Positions 1-10,215 of a stretch of 64,000 bases of DNA are shown one piece after another. Both the position numbers and the translations under genes were made by a program. The notes below the pieces were generated by a model. That model saw only the letters and a list, made by a program, of their open reading frames with translations. It was not told where the DNA came from and searched no databases. The stretch is from Chionis minor (Eukaryota > Chordata > Aves > Charadriiformes > Chionididae): the NCBI GenBank assembly GCA_013398295.1, contig VZSF01010137.1, positions 62,001 to 126,000 of the forward strand. Direction: 5' to 3'. Within the stretch, counting starts at the first letter, position 1. The number at the start of each line of letters is the position of its first letter.

Positions 1-188
1 AGGTACAAAGGGCTACCTTTAAGCAGTGCAATTTAGCAAACAGATTTTTTTTTTTTAAAAAAACAACACCTCAGAAGTCATGTTATGTGCATATCAAAAA
101 CCTAGCAACAGTGCCAAAGATGAAGGAAGCAGAGATTAGTTAGTCAACACAATAAGCCAATACAACATGCTTTAGAAAGCCATCTTAC
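1..188 (-). other. DEPDC1 intron 8 (part)
   Basis: Starts with the GTAAGATGG donor and runs off the left edge. Contains a T/A run near 45-65. Nothing else recognised. Confidence 0.85.
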
Positions 189-1073
189 TTTGCGTGCCAG
201 TCAACATATAAGAAGAGTGAGTGAAAGAGTATTCTGAGAGCTCTATGGTACTTTTGCTGAGTCTCTTGTTGATGGTGAGATCAGAAACCTCAGTCCTGAT
301 GTTCACTGAAGCAGCCACACCAGAGGTATTTGGCTTTCCTTGCCCACAAAGTTGAGACCTTGGCTTTACTGTGATTTCGGCCACTGGTACGTTAACGTTA
401 GCACAACTCTTCGAGTTCCTCTTGCCGAGTAAACTCGGAGACCTGCGTATTTGCTTCGACCCACAGTTTTCACTGAACAGCTCTTTGCGCTGAAGACTTG
501 AGGCAGACGCTCTCTTGACACCATGGGTTTGGTTTTGACATGCGTTATCAAACCCAAGCTCCAATACAGAATTAGCTTCATGCTCATACTGTAGTGACAG
601 TTTTCCATTTCTTGTGCCCAAGGTGGTGTTCCTTTGGTCCCCACTTTGCCCGAGGGAACCAGATTCTCCTTTATTACATACACTCGAAGTAGTATCTCCA
701 ATTCTTTCCAAAGAGTAACATCTTGTCCTAAATGTTTGAGGTGGACCTTGTTCATTCCTGAAAGCTGAAAGATTTTGACAGCTTCCTCCTATTAGATTAT
801 CAGCACTACCTTGTTTACGTGACAGTTTACTTTGCTGCAATTTCTTTGCACATTGTTTTTGAAAAGTTAGCTCTTCTGAAGAAAACTTCCCAGAAGCTTC
901 ATAGTCTTTCTTTTTTTTGTCAGGCTCTTTGCGAAGTAGGCTTAGAAGAAGACACTCAGTTGACTTGAAAGAGTTCAAGTGAAGAATTTTTGAAGGTTGT
1001 GGGTCACATTTCTCATCCTGAACAGAATGTTTTCCACTGCATGTATCTGGAATTGTGATGTAGCCACACATAA
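189..1073 (-). CDS. DEPDC1: DEPDC1 exon 8 (large, alternatively skippable exon)
   Basis: An 885-bp exon from a CTGATAG acceptor to a GTAAGA donor. It starts [14 protein letters not shown], contains [17 protein letters not shown] and GGSCQNLS, and ends [17 protein letters not shown], then MLTGTQ. It is low in predicted structure and rich in Ser, Lys and Gln. It enters and leaves in phase 1 and is divisible by three, so skipping it keeps frame; the human 527-residue isoform lacks the equivalent 284-residue exon. The open frame continues to 172, but the donor after CAAA at 189 is supported by the family sequence. Confidence 0.95.
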
Positions 1074-4000
1074 CTATCAGAAAATGAAATATAAGTTAAG
1101 ATGCAAGTGGTGTGAAAATGAACAAATCCAGAAAGAAAGTTGCTAACTGAACAGAGAAGGCAACAAATAAGACACTAATTTATAGTTGACTCTGTTAGTA
1201 AAACCTAAGAAATATTTAGTTTAGTCCAAAAAGCAATCGAACAAGATAGTGGCAACCAACACGTAAGGTTAAAGAAAGTTAATATACTGCAATAGTGAGG
1301 AGCAGGCAAGAACAAGCACACATTTTTAAGTTTTGGTTACTGCATATTTAGAATGTTAGCTCAGACAGCGATTTATATAGGATATTATGAGACAGAACTG
1401 CATTTCAATTAGTATTATAGAATAACAGCATTGATGATCTTCCTCAGATTCAAGCTGCCATACAGATTAGGGGGTCGAGGCCTGATTTGAATTACAAATT
1501 TGTTCCCCAGTTGAGAAACACTTACAGCTTGCACTCATTATTTCTAAATTCATACATACCTAAAATATTAACAAAAAGTTCATAGAATTCAAAAGTAAGT
1601 AATGGTTCAGGGAGACTGAGAAAGTAATCAGCAACCGTTCTGAATACATCCCGTTCAAACCCGCTGTAAGTTGGCTGGCTCATGTCATTATTTCTAGGCC
1701 CTAAAAAGAGAGAAAGAAAATTCACAGAAGTATTCACCCTCACAACTCCATTATTAAAAAAAAAATAAAAATAAAAAAATCAATATAAGTTTGTTCTTGC
1801 AGGAATGATTGTTTCACAAGAAAAGAATGTCAGCAGCATACAAATATTTTATTTAGTTCAGCATTGTAAGCCAAAATGGTATCAAACATTCTATATAGCC
1901 ACCGAGGAGTTGTGATCAGTTTCAACAAGCTGTTGCACACCGAGAAAATCCATGAATACTCGTTTATGCTCTTTACAGGTTCCTCAGAAGACTAGTTACA
2001 AACTCTTAACATTTCCTTAATTTCCAAACGACAGTAATCCCAGTTCTCCCGCAGGGAGATGCACATCAAGGGAGAAGATGGCAACGGAGACATATTCCTT
2101 TATGGCTCAGAGCTGGTCTGCGTCTTTACCCTTGGTGGGGACCTCCTCTTTTCATCTCCTCTGTTCAAATGGTTCACCAAGACAAAGTTTTCTTCACCAC
2201 TACTCCCATGGTGGATCTTTTCTCCAGAAGCACACAGGTAAACAACCCAATAACCCAAGAGATCTGATTAATAAACCTTGACCATGTTGCTACAGACAAG
2301 AATGAACGAAAGGAGTTCCTGGTATGAATAAAATTTGACGTTGTGTGGCTTTTCTAACCCAAAAGTTATCATACTCCACTGAACTCCTACAAGTGAAACA
2401 AGGTACCTTACAATGCCAGTTCTAATGAATTAGGAGAGGACAGTTTTAATAACACACAGAACCAGGGAAAATTGAACTTTGGATGCAATCAAAATTTATA
2501 ATCAAAATAACATTACCACACACTACACAGAAAATATAATAAAGCCATATTCCCCCTGCCAGCGTAAGTACTTTTAGTTGTCACTGTGCAAAGTGACTAC
2601 TGCCTTAATCACTTGGTTACAGTATAGCTAGCAGACACAGAGAGAAAATCTCCAGTTGCACTAATTCACTTAAATTAAAAATTCAGAATTCAAAAAAAAC
2701 CAGAAAGCTTGCTTAGTTTCGCCTCATCAATACAAAGACCTGTTGGTTCTAAATACAGGGCTGATGTGGGAATTAAGGTATTGAAACGCTCAAAGGCCAG
2801 CGCTCAGCTAGATTTTCTACTTCAGTTTAAACCCACTCGTCAAGCTCTTCCCTGTCTTGCTTTTCCTAATGGCGCTCTTCATGCAAGAGCCTCGATGTTT
2901 TGGGAAACGCACTTGAAGAAAAAGGGTTATTTTCACAAGCGCATGTGGTGCAAACTGAACTTCTGAAGCCACACTAGCCCTGCACGGCCCCTACCACAGT
3001 TCCTGAGGAGCTGGAGATACATGCAGGTGCGTAAACACACCCTATCCAACCACGTTACAGCCAGTGGAGCGCTGAGGGGAGCTAACGAAGGAGATGGCCG
3101 GGAAAAGGGGCAAGAGTTAATCAGCAGGGCAAGCACACGTATCAAAAGAACGCATCATCTCAGATTTCACTTGAGAGGCACTCATCTAACTCTAGCGTGC
3201 CCTGTTAGCCACTTCAAGAGGCAGTTTTATTAAAAAAAAGATAAAAAAAAAGTCAGCCTAGTTGTCCTCTGCTCCTCCAGAATCTTTTCCAAGCCTGCTT
3301 CGTAACGATGCAAAGTTACATCATCGTGATCTGTATGTTTGTAACACAATTTCAAACACATCTGACAAAGGAAGCCTCAAAGACAGTTAAGATTCTGTGA
3401 AGTTTCATAAAAATGAGTGGCACTGTAAAGGAGAAAGACCAGTAGCACCACACAGGTGTGCTACAGCACACGCTGAGAAACAAACCCACACTTTTATTCG
3501 CAAAAGAATCCACATCAGACTGAGTCCTTAGACGCTGAACTTCATTAGGTTCACTGCAAAGTACCTCCCTCCCCCAAATGCGTGAAAACCTGTGTTAATT
3601 GGAACTACTGGGAAAGTTTTTACTGTGGAGTAACACAAGGCAGCTGCTGAAGTACACGTAGCCCTGACGCCTTCGGTAACCGATTCCTCTCTTTCGAAGT
3701 TTAACATTATGCCTTTCTAAATTTTACATTTAAGCAAATACACAAAGAAAACAAGCCGGAAGCACTAAGTTTTCTGTAAGTTGTAACCACCTTCAGTTTT
3801 GCTGCTTGGCATTTCACACGTTAGTACCCAAACATGGGACGAGTGCAGACTCTCAGCCTGCAGAGAATGAAGGTTCAGTTCTGTCACAAAACACGTTTAA
3901 CAGCTAAAATGTCTGACTTTAAAAATCTCTCTCATCTACTACACACGGATAGGCAAGATGTTGAAAGCCTTCATTTTCCACAGCTGAACTGTAACTATAA

Positions 4001-7000
4001 AAGGTGTCTTACTGGGGTTTAAGCATAAGCTTTTTCTAAAGACAATTTAAAGAAAAAGGAGGGGAAGCAGATAAGGAGGCACCAGAGAAGCTATATGTCA
4101 AGTCCAGGATCCAGGAACAAACGAGCAGAACTCTTCTTCCTCTTCCCATGACAAATCCAGTAGACTATAAAGCCGACTATAAAAGCACGGTTTCTCTCAA
4201 CCCCTTTGCAACATTTTATTTATTCTAGGACAAATCAAAAAATCTAACTGGTTTTCTGTGAATTGGCTTCCCCAGTTTAATATGAAATGTAGAAACCGTT
4301 TTAGTCCGGCTCAAAACCAGTGACTGGAAAAGGAAAGTCCCTTTACTTCTGAAAAACTGCATCAGAAGAAACTGCACACAAGTTTTGCCCAAGCACCCAA
4401 GTTTTCTTCCTGCCTGACTCTTTGTTAATAGGAATTATTTCTGTAAAAACCAGTTCCTTAACTTTCCTGTGACGTTGGAGAGCATCCTTCCACTGAAAGC
4501 TTACAGAGCTTAATTAATTCTCCCATACATCGCATGGATTAAGGAACACTGAAGCCCCTCTTCTTCTACTAATTTAATCTGCTCAGGTTCCCAAAAATTT
4601 TTATGCAGAATCAGACGATACAGCCTAAAGGCAGGATAACTAGCTAAAGGAATCTTGATTAGTCAAAATATAACATCTTTAACATGCGTTTGCTCTTTTA
4701 GGTTATATGTCTGTGCAATAATTTAATATATATTGCTTTCATTGCTTCTCAACATATCAAGGCACTAAAAATTTTTTGAATTTCCAAAATGAAACAGTCA
4801 CAATTGATCTTAACACGCAAGTATATTTCACTTTCAACTCAAAATAGGTTTCTGGAACCTACAAGCTATTCAGTGACTTACAGTATGCGAGGCATTTCAT
4901 CGCTGACAACACCCAGTGAGGGAGGTCTTCTAAAATAAACAAACAAGTACATTATACATAATCCCAACTGCTTATTAGCTAACACAAATAACGGCACACA
5001 TAATAAATATGAGAGATCAGACTTAAAACTAATTTAAAATATTGCTACATGTGAAATTTAAGTGGATACAATATACCTACAGAACTTTCTAGACAAATAT
5101 ACTGAATTGTACTCTTGTTTGGGAAGAAGAGTAAGAGACAGAGCGTGCAACATATTACTTTAATTAATATTTATTTTTTGTTGCAATGGCACCATACAGA
5201 ATCTTTAAGCAAAATGAGAAAAAAAAAAAGCATTACCTGATTTGTCCTGCAAAATAACAACACCGTGTTTGCTCGTGTTAGTCATATTGTATATGACGTA
5301 CTCAGGAACTATCTGTGTTGGCTGCAAAACTTCCTCCAAAGATGGGAGGCCCAAAATGGTTTGCAAACTGCAGGGAGGAAAAGAGCAGATGCTGTCTAAA
5401 AGGTTTGCTAATAACCAATGAAAACAAGTTCTTTCCGTATCTATTCAAACACCAGTTATTTGATAAGCTACTTTGCTGCTTAATAAAGTCTCACTTCCAG
5501 AAGGACAATTTGAGGATATATTTTTTTCCTGGGACAAATACCAAAAAACAGTAAGAGAGAGCATCTATGGTACTTGAAACATACTTCAACACCAGCAACA
5601 ATAAATTTCAGTAAATTTCTTAAGTGCAACAGTCCAATGTTAATAAATACATTAGGAAGCAAAATTAAACAATAATAAAAAGAAATATTCAACTTAAAAT
5701 GTAATTTTTAAAATCTCAAAAAAGTTCACAAGCCAAAAGCTTATTGGGCCATTACATACCCAACGCACACATACAAGAGGGTACTTTTACAACCTGTTAC
5801 TTACTGTATTAGAATGATATTTCTCCAAGTTTCTTGCACATATTCCTGGCTTATTTCCGTCCTGTGTAGTGTGTCTTCCTTGTTTTCCTTTACTATATCT
5901 GCGTTTGTTTTTTCCAGGTTTTCCTGAAAATGAGTGGTTTATACCATAAGATAATCAAGCCACAAGATAATTCAAAATTCAGTAAAAAATTTTCTCAAAC
6001 ATATAGGGCATTCTGCAAAACATTAAATTCCAAAACATGACCCGGGGAGTAACCTTAACAGTCTCAGCACTGAAATGTAAGCATACCCAACTAAAAAGCA
6101 AAAAAAGGACACTGAAAAAAAAACCCTAATCAAATCAGAAGTCAGCAATTTAAAAAGACAGAAACACATAAAATCTAAATCTATTAGTAGGTGAAGTATT
6201 CTCTGGGATCACAATCTAAATCCAGGAAGTATGTGCGCACACAGAGAAATCTCAAAAGAATGAAGCGCTAAACACTCGCATTCAGGCTTTTTTTAAAAAA
6301 TATAAGCAGAACAGTTAATTTTTTAATTTGTGCTTTTTATTTGTCCCAAACAAAAAATATATTAAGTTTCAACAAGGATATAATGGCCAAATTGTTTCTA
6401 GAACTGCAGCTTCCAGCCCTCCCAATACTTTAAAATACCATAGCAGGGATAATTCTGCACTGAAGGAGACAAAACAAGAGAATCCGAAACAAAACAAACC
6501 CCTCCCATACTGGTGACATGAGCTGCTCAGTTGCTTACACATATCTATGCAATTAAAACTCTCTGTAATCTCAAATCATATTGATGCAAACTTAGCCCTG
6601 TACTGCAATAGGGGGCAGGGGGTGTGTGTGCGCCAAATGACCTTTCTTTCTGATTAAGTAATGTGGCTTTGTTAATGTAAATGTAATGTGGTTAATTAAC
6701 AACACTCCCCCCATTTCTCTTCCCAACAAGCTATTGCCAGTATGTTTAGAAAAAACAGCTTCATATAGTTTTAAGAGGGTAATTTCCTTTTCACTTGCTG
6801 CCAGCATGTCAAAAATGCCGTGTTACAGTTAAAGCTATGATTTGACATGTATGTATTTTGTTTGAATGTTTACAGGTTATTTAATAAAACCACCTTTTGT
6901 GCACGCAAGAAGATGAACAGCACACGTCACCAAGACACTTCATTATGAAATAGAGCTTTATCTTTCTATTATATCTATATAAATGTTCTATTTCACTGTC

Positions 7001-9394
7001 TAGCAGAACCTGCCAGTGTATTTTGTAAGCTAGAAGGGAAGATGACACAACGTAACAGTGTCGCTAAAAGATGACTGCTTCTAGTTTTCTTTTTTNATCA
7101 CATGGCACATGTAATGGTGTAAGAAACATGTCATTACCAGAGACTGCAGTAACTCGTGTTTTTTAAAAGTTGTCCTGGATAAATGGGGCAGCTTAAAAAG
7201 TCTTTCCTTGTCTCTAGAGAAGTTTTCCAAGTTCTCTTTTGATGGACACGAGCTTGGTAGAGGTTTAACTGGAGATGTTGAAGGAAATCTGTAATGAATA
7301 GGAGAGACATTCAATACATTTGGGATGCATTAAAAATACAAGACGTCACTTAACCAAACCCATGCCCGATCAGTGCGATTCCGTAAGATTCTGGAAAGAT
7401 TCAGGAAAGTAAGAAGAAAAATGCTGAAGTTTTCTCTTTAGAGCAGTGTAACTTGATCAGACTATAAATTAGCTTTGGGCTATTTTTCTTTATTCCAAAG
7501 TCAGGTTGAAGATACTCAGATATTTATACAGCACTGAGAGCAGAATTTGAGAAGTGAGGGCTGTTAATACCTTTGATTTTAGAGCTTAGGGCAGGCTCCG
7601 TTTCCCACTTAGACTTTCTGTAAAACGCACAAGAGTAGTAAACACCAGACGGGTAGCACAGAATGCAGCTACTACAATAAATGCTCCTTGGCTCCCCTCC
7701 AAAGCGCTTGAGCGTAGCACACACGCCAGTGAAAAACTCGGCTAGCCAAAAGCACGGAAACAGCCCTCAGCACAAAGAATGTGTGGCCTATACTGCAAGT
7801 CAGAGTGGAGTAAAACGGTGCTAATAATTGATATTTGGCCCAACTGCTCAACCCAAAGCAAGATATTTTGGAGAATCTGAGCATTAAGATTTTTCGATGA
7901 AGTTCTCAACCCAAAGAGCTCTGTTAACTGGTCCCCATTCCAGTACCTGTATAGTGCACCATTGTCTTCTAAATTCTCCGATCCCCATCTCCCTTTTATA
8001 TCTTCAATCACGTGATTCTTGAGAAACTTTCTTAATAACTGAACAGTCTGCTGCCTGGTAACTTCAGGCCCAAAGTTACTGTTATTCCTTAATACTTCAT
8101 GGAGCCAGTCGACAGCTTCTGACGCGGTGAAACAGCTTCCGTGTTTTTTGAAGTGCTGCCTATGTTTCCTTAATGGCATGCCTGCTCGGAAATACTTTGT
8201 GATTTCATTCCACTGCATGGGAAACAAACCGGCAATGAATCCAAGATCAAAGCAGGAAGTTGACTGTTATAAGTATCAATTAAAACAACAACAAATTAAT
8301 AAGCACATAAAGGAAATCACAACATTGGATAGTTATACTGAATGATGCAGCAGTATTAATATAAAAACATTAAATTTAAAGTTCAGATTAAAAATATATA
8401 AGCATTTTATTTGGGTTTTTAACCTCATTCTTCTATAACTGAAAACAAGGTTAGGGTTTCACAAACATAGGAAGTTTGTATTGAGCCAGTCTGCACATAT
8501 CCAGCATTTACATCAACTCCCTTTCATAGAATCACAGAATCACTTGGGTTGGAAGAGACCTTCAAGATCATCGAGTCCAACCAGAAACCTACACTGCCAA
8601 AACCCCCCCTAACCCATGTCCCTCAGCACCACGTCTGCCCGGCTTTTAAATACCTCCAGGGACGGCGATTCCACCACCTCCCTGGGCAGCCTGTGCCAAC
8701 GCCTGAGAACCCTTTCGGTCAAGAAGTTTTTCCTCATATCCAACCTAAACCTCCCCTGGCACAACTGGAGGCCATTTCCTCTTGTCCTGTGGCTTGTTCC
8801 TTGGGAGAAGAGATTGACCCCACCTGGCTACAACCTCCTTTCAGGGAGCTGTAGAGAGTGACGAGGTCTCCCCTCAACCTGAGGCGCTGTCAAACCACAG
8901 CCTTCGAACCTGCAGCAGCTCCCCGACGTGAGGGGAGCCAGCTGTCAGAGGGCATAAACGCCGCTTTTAAATTTTCAAGTTCGGGGTTTGGGGTTTTTTT
9001 TTTCTTGCCTATTTACTCGCACAAAACGAGACGACGCACTACACCCAGCGGGCTCCTCCGGCCCAGCTGCCGCCCACCCCCGCCGCTGCCACCGCCGCAG
9101 CCCCTTCCCAGGGAGGGTCTCGGGGGGGCCTTATCCTGCGGGACAGCGGCCGCGGGGGGCGGACACCACCCTCCCGCCCCGCGGCGCCCGGACGGCAGCG
9201 AGCGACAGCCACGGGCGGAAGTTTCCTGACGGGAAGGGCCGAGGAGAGGCCCGGGCCGAGGAGAAGCCGCCGCCCCGCAGACCCACACCGAGCCCGCCCG
9301 CTGACCGGAGCTGCCCCGGCCGGCCCCGCGCCCCCGCCCGCCTCACCAGCCTGGTGGCGCGATAGGGCGCCGGGGCCACCGGCCGCCCCTCCAT
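189..9394 (-). CDS. DEPDC1: DEPDC1, DEP domain-containing protein 1 (5' part, eight exons, 3' end outside window)
   Basis: Spliced coding region read on the minus strand: 9394-9347, 8212-7947, 7288-7138, 5923-5805, 5367-5237, 4929-4882, 1700-1560, 1073-189. All introns are GT-AG and every junction keeps the frame (1789 nt, 596 codons plus one base). The product starts [16 protein letters not shown], followed by a DEP domain (about residues 17-105), a linker, a RhoGAP-like domain (about 190-302) and a long serine/lysine-rich region from exon 8. Conserved words such as [47 protein letters not shown] and LPEPLLTFE match vertebrate DEPDC1 rather than the paralogue DEPDC1B. Family knowledge: a cell-cycle-linked, mostly nuclear protein needed for normal mitosis, reported to work with a zinc-finger transcriptional repressor; human isoforms have 811 and 527 residues. 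The C-terminal part, about a quarter of the protein, lies beyond position 1. No frameshift or stop was seen. Confidence 0.96.
1074..1559 (-). other. DEPDC1 intron 7
   Basis: 486-bp AT-rich intron between exons 7 and 8. No repeat or exon recognised. Confidence 0.9.
1560..1700 (-). CDS. DEPDC1: DEPDC1 exon 7, RhoGAP-like domain core
   Basis: A 141-bp exon between a CTTTTTAG acceptor and a GTATGT donor. Encodes [37 protein letters not shown] and FYELFVNIL, the most conserved RhoGAP-like helices (the LPEPLLTFE word is typical of RhoGAP folds). Family knowledge: this domain in DEPDC1 proteins is regarded as lacking normal GAP catalysis, so it is probably a binding module. Confidence 0.96.
1701..4881 (-). 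other. DEPDC1 intron 6 (3.2 kb)
   Basis: The largest complete intron here. AT-rich, with short A runs (1758-1780, 3231-3250). Open frames around 2059-2281 and 2709-3233 show no family resemblance and no codon-like character. No mobile element recognised. Confidence 0.85.
4882..4929 (-). CDS. DEPDC1: DEPDC1 exon 6 (48 bp microexon)
   Basis: A 48-bp exon after a TATTTTAG acceptor and before a GTAAGT donor. It encodes [16 protein letters not shown], joining DKS upstream to [12 protein letters not shown] downstream exactly as in the vertebrate protein. It is too short to stand out as an open frame. Its length is a multiple of three with phase 1 at both ends, so skipping it would keep frame. Confidence 0.94.
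4930..5236 (-). other. DEPDC1 intron 5
   Basis: 307-bp AT-rich intron; nothing recognised inside it. Confidence 0.9.
5237..5367 (-). CDS. DEPDC1: DEPDC1 exon 5, RhoGAP-like domain
   Basis: A 131-bp exon after a CCCTGCAG acceptor, ending AAATCAG before GTAATG. Encodes [16 protein letters not shown], then [18 protein letters not shown]. This is the early part of the RhoGAP-like domain. Phases (two bases in from exon 4, one base out to exon 6) agree with both neighbours. Confidence 0.95.
5368..5804 (-). other. DEPDC1 intron 4
   Basis: 437-bp AT-rich intron; nothing recognised inside it. Confidence 0.9.
5805..5923 (-). CDS. DEPDC1: DEPDC1 exon 4
   Basis: A 119-bp exon between a TTTTCAG acceptor and a GTAAGT donor. 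It encodes [14 protein letters not shown], then [17 protein letters not shown], the acidic linker and first helix leading into the RhoGAP-like domain. It begins in phase 0 and ends with CA, which joins T of exon 5 to make His in the IH-LQTILG word. No long open frame marks it; it was found from splice sites and similarity to the known family sequence. Confidence 0.94.
5924..7137 (-). other. DEPDC1 intron 3
   Basis: 1.2-kb AT-rich intron. A short G-rich/GT stretch lies at 6610-6632 and a single N at 7096 in a T run. No exon or mobile element seen. Confidence 0.88.
7138..7288 (-). CDS. DEPDC1: DEPDC1 exon 3, linker after DEP domain
   Basis: A 151-bp exon starting A-TTT-CCT (completing Arg, then [11 protein letters not shown]) and ending LLQSL before GTAATG, in phase 0. 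It contains the conserved word [18 protein letters not shown], a basic linker between the DEP and RhoGAP-like parts. The single N at 7096 lies in the intron beyond the donor and does not affect coding. Confidence 0.95.
7289..7946 (-). other. DEPDC1 intron 2
   Basis: 658-bp intron; nothing recognised inside it. Confidence 0.9.
7947..8212 (-). CDS. DEPDC1: DEPDC1 exon 2, DEP domain
   Basis: A 266-bp exon starting after a CAG acceptor with TGGAATGAAATC (WNEI) and ending ALY-AG before GTACTGG. It encodes nearly the whole DEP domain (about residues 17-105): [50 protein letters not shown] and [15 protein letters not shown] domains are winged-helix modules that bind membrane lipids or partner proteins; the basic KHRQHFKK patch is the usual charged surface. 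Enters in phase 0 and leaves after two bases of an Arg codon completed by exon 3. Confidence 0.97.
8213..9346 (-). other. DEPDC1 intron 1
   Basis: 1134-bp intron. Its 5' (right) part is GC-rich and CpG-rich, continuous with the promoter region. Its middle holds a CR1 fragment (8524-8880) in the same transcriptional direction as the gene. Confidence 0.9.
8524..8880 (-). mobile_element. CR1 LINE, 5'-truncated 3' end (type A)
   Basis: Read on the minus strand it ends in the CR1 tail ATTCTGTGATTCTATGA and contains the usual phrases for this bird CR1 3' region (CACAGGCTGCCCAGGGAGG, GGTCTCTTCCAACCC). Open frames here are CR1 3'-end noise. It stops abruptly at 8880, typical 5' truncation. Lies in DEPDC1 intron 1. 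Confidence 0.93.
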
Positions 9395-9443
9395 GTCGCA
9401 GCGCAGCCCCGCCGGGGCCACCGGCCGCCCAACGGCCGCGCCG
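9013..9443 (-). promoter_or_regulatory. DEPDC1: CpG-rich DEPDC1 promoter / first-exon region
   Basis: Very GC-rich, with dense CpG, spanning the 5' part of intron 1, coding exon 1 and 49 bp of upstream sequence before the gap at 9444. No TATA box is seen. Position around the start codon makes it the likely promoter CpG island; the core promoter itself may be in the gap, so cell-cycle elements could not be checked. Confidence 0.75.
9347..9394 (-). CDS. DEPDC1: DEPDC1 exon 1 coding part (residues 1-16)
   Basis: Encodes [16 protein letters not shown] and ends at a GTGAGG donor in phase 0. The ATG (9394-9392) gives the same 16-residue exon-1 peptide length as the mammalian protein, with a matching PYRAT-L ending, which is why this start was chosen. 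The frame stays open upstream towards the gap and contains a second GRPVAPA word, so an upstream start cannot be excluded. Lies in GC-rich promoter sequence. Confidence 0.9.
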
Positions 9444-9617
9444 NNNNNNNNNNNNNNNNNNNNNNNNNNNNNNNNNNNNNNNNNNNNNNNNNNNNNNNNN
9501 NNNNNNNNNNNNNNNNNNNNNNNNNNNNNNNNNNNNNNNNNNNNNNNNNNNNNNNNNNNNNNNNNNNNNNNNNNNNNNNNNNNNNNNNNNNNNNNNNNNN
9601 NNNNNNNNNNNNNNNNN
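9444..9617. other. Assembly gap (174 N)
   Basis: Run of N between the DEPDC1 exon-1 region and the interior of a CR1 element. Its right edge cuts the CR1 in mid-sequence, so the CR1 3' end and probably the DEPDC1 5' UTR/core promoter are missing. Confidence 0.99.
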
Positions 9618-10215
9618 GCTGGAAGGTCTCCCCGGAGCCTTCTCTTCTCCAGGCTGAACCCCCCCAGCTCTCCCAGCCTGTCCTCCCAGCAGAGGGGCTC
9701 CAGCCCTCCCAGCATCTCCGGGGCCTCCTCCGGCCCCGCTCCAACAGCTCCGTGTCCTCCTGCTGTCGGGACCCCCGGAGCTGGACCCAGGATTCCAGGG
9801 GGGGTCTCCCCCGAGCAGAGCAGAGGGGCAGAATCCCCCCCCGGCCCTGCTGCCCCCGCTGTGGGGATGCAGCCCAGGGGCCGGGGGGGTTCTGGGCTGC
9901 CAGCGCACGGTGCCGGCTCCTGGGGAGCTTCTCCCCCACCAACACCCCCAGTCCCTCTCCCCAGGGCTGCTCCAGCCATTCCCCACCCAGCCTGGATTTG
10001 TGCTTGGGATTGCCCCCACCCACCTGCAGGACCCTGCCCTTGGCCTGGTTGCACTTCATGAGGTTGCACAGTCCCACCTCCCCACCCTGTCCAGGTCCCT
10101 CTGGATGCCATCCCGTCCCTCCAGCGCCCCTCTCCACACAGCTCGGTGTCCTCGGCAAACGTGCTGAGGGCACACTCGATCCCAATTCCCTGCTTTCTCC
10201 CTGTGACATCGACGG
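9618..10215 (-). mobile_element. CR1 LINE fragment, GC-rich (type B), 3' end lost in gap
   Basis: Matches the minus-strand CR1 at 26318-26549 and the plus-strand copy at 42501-42790 (GCTGGAAGGTCTCCCCGGAG, GGGACCCCCGGAGCTGGACC). It extends further 5' than either, with the CTCGGCAAACGTGCTGAGGG phrase common in bird CR1. The element's 3' end should lie to the left, inside the gap. Overlapping long open frames are a by-product of GC richness. Confidence 0.88.
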
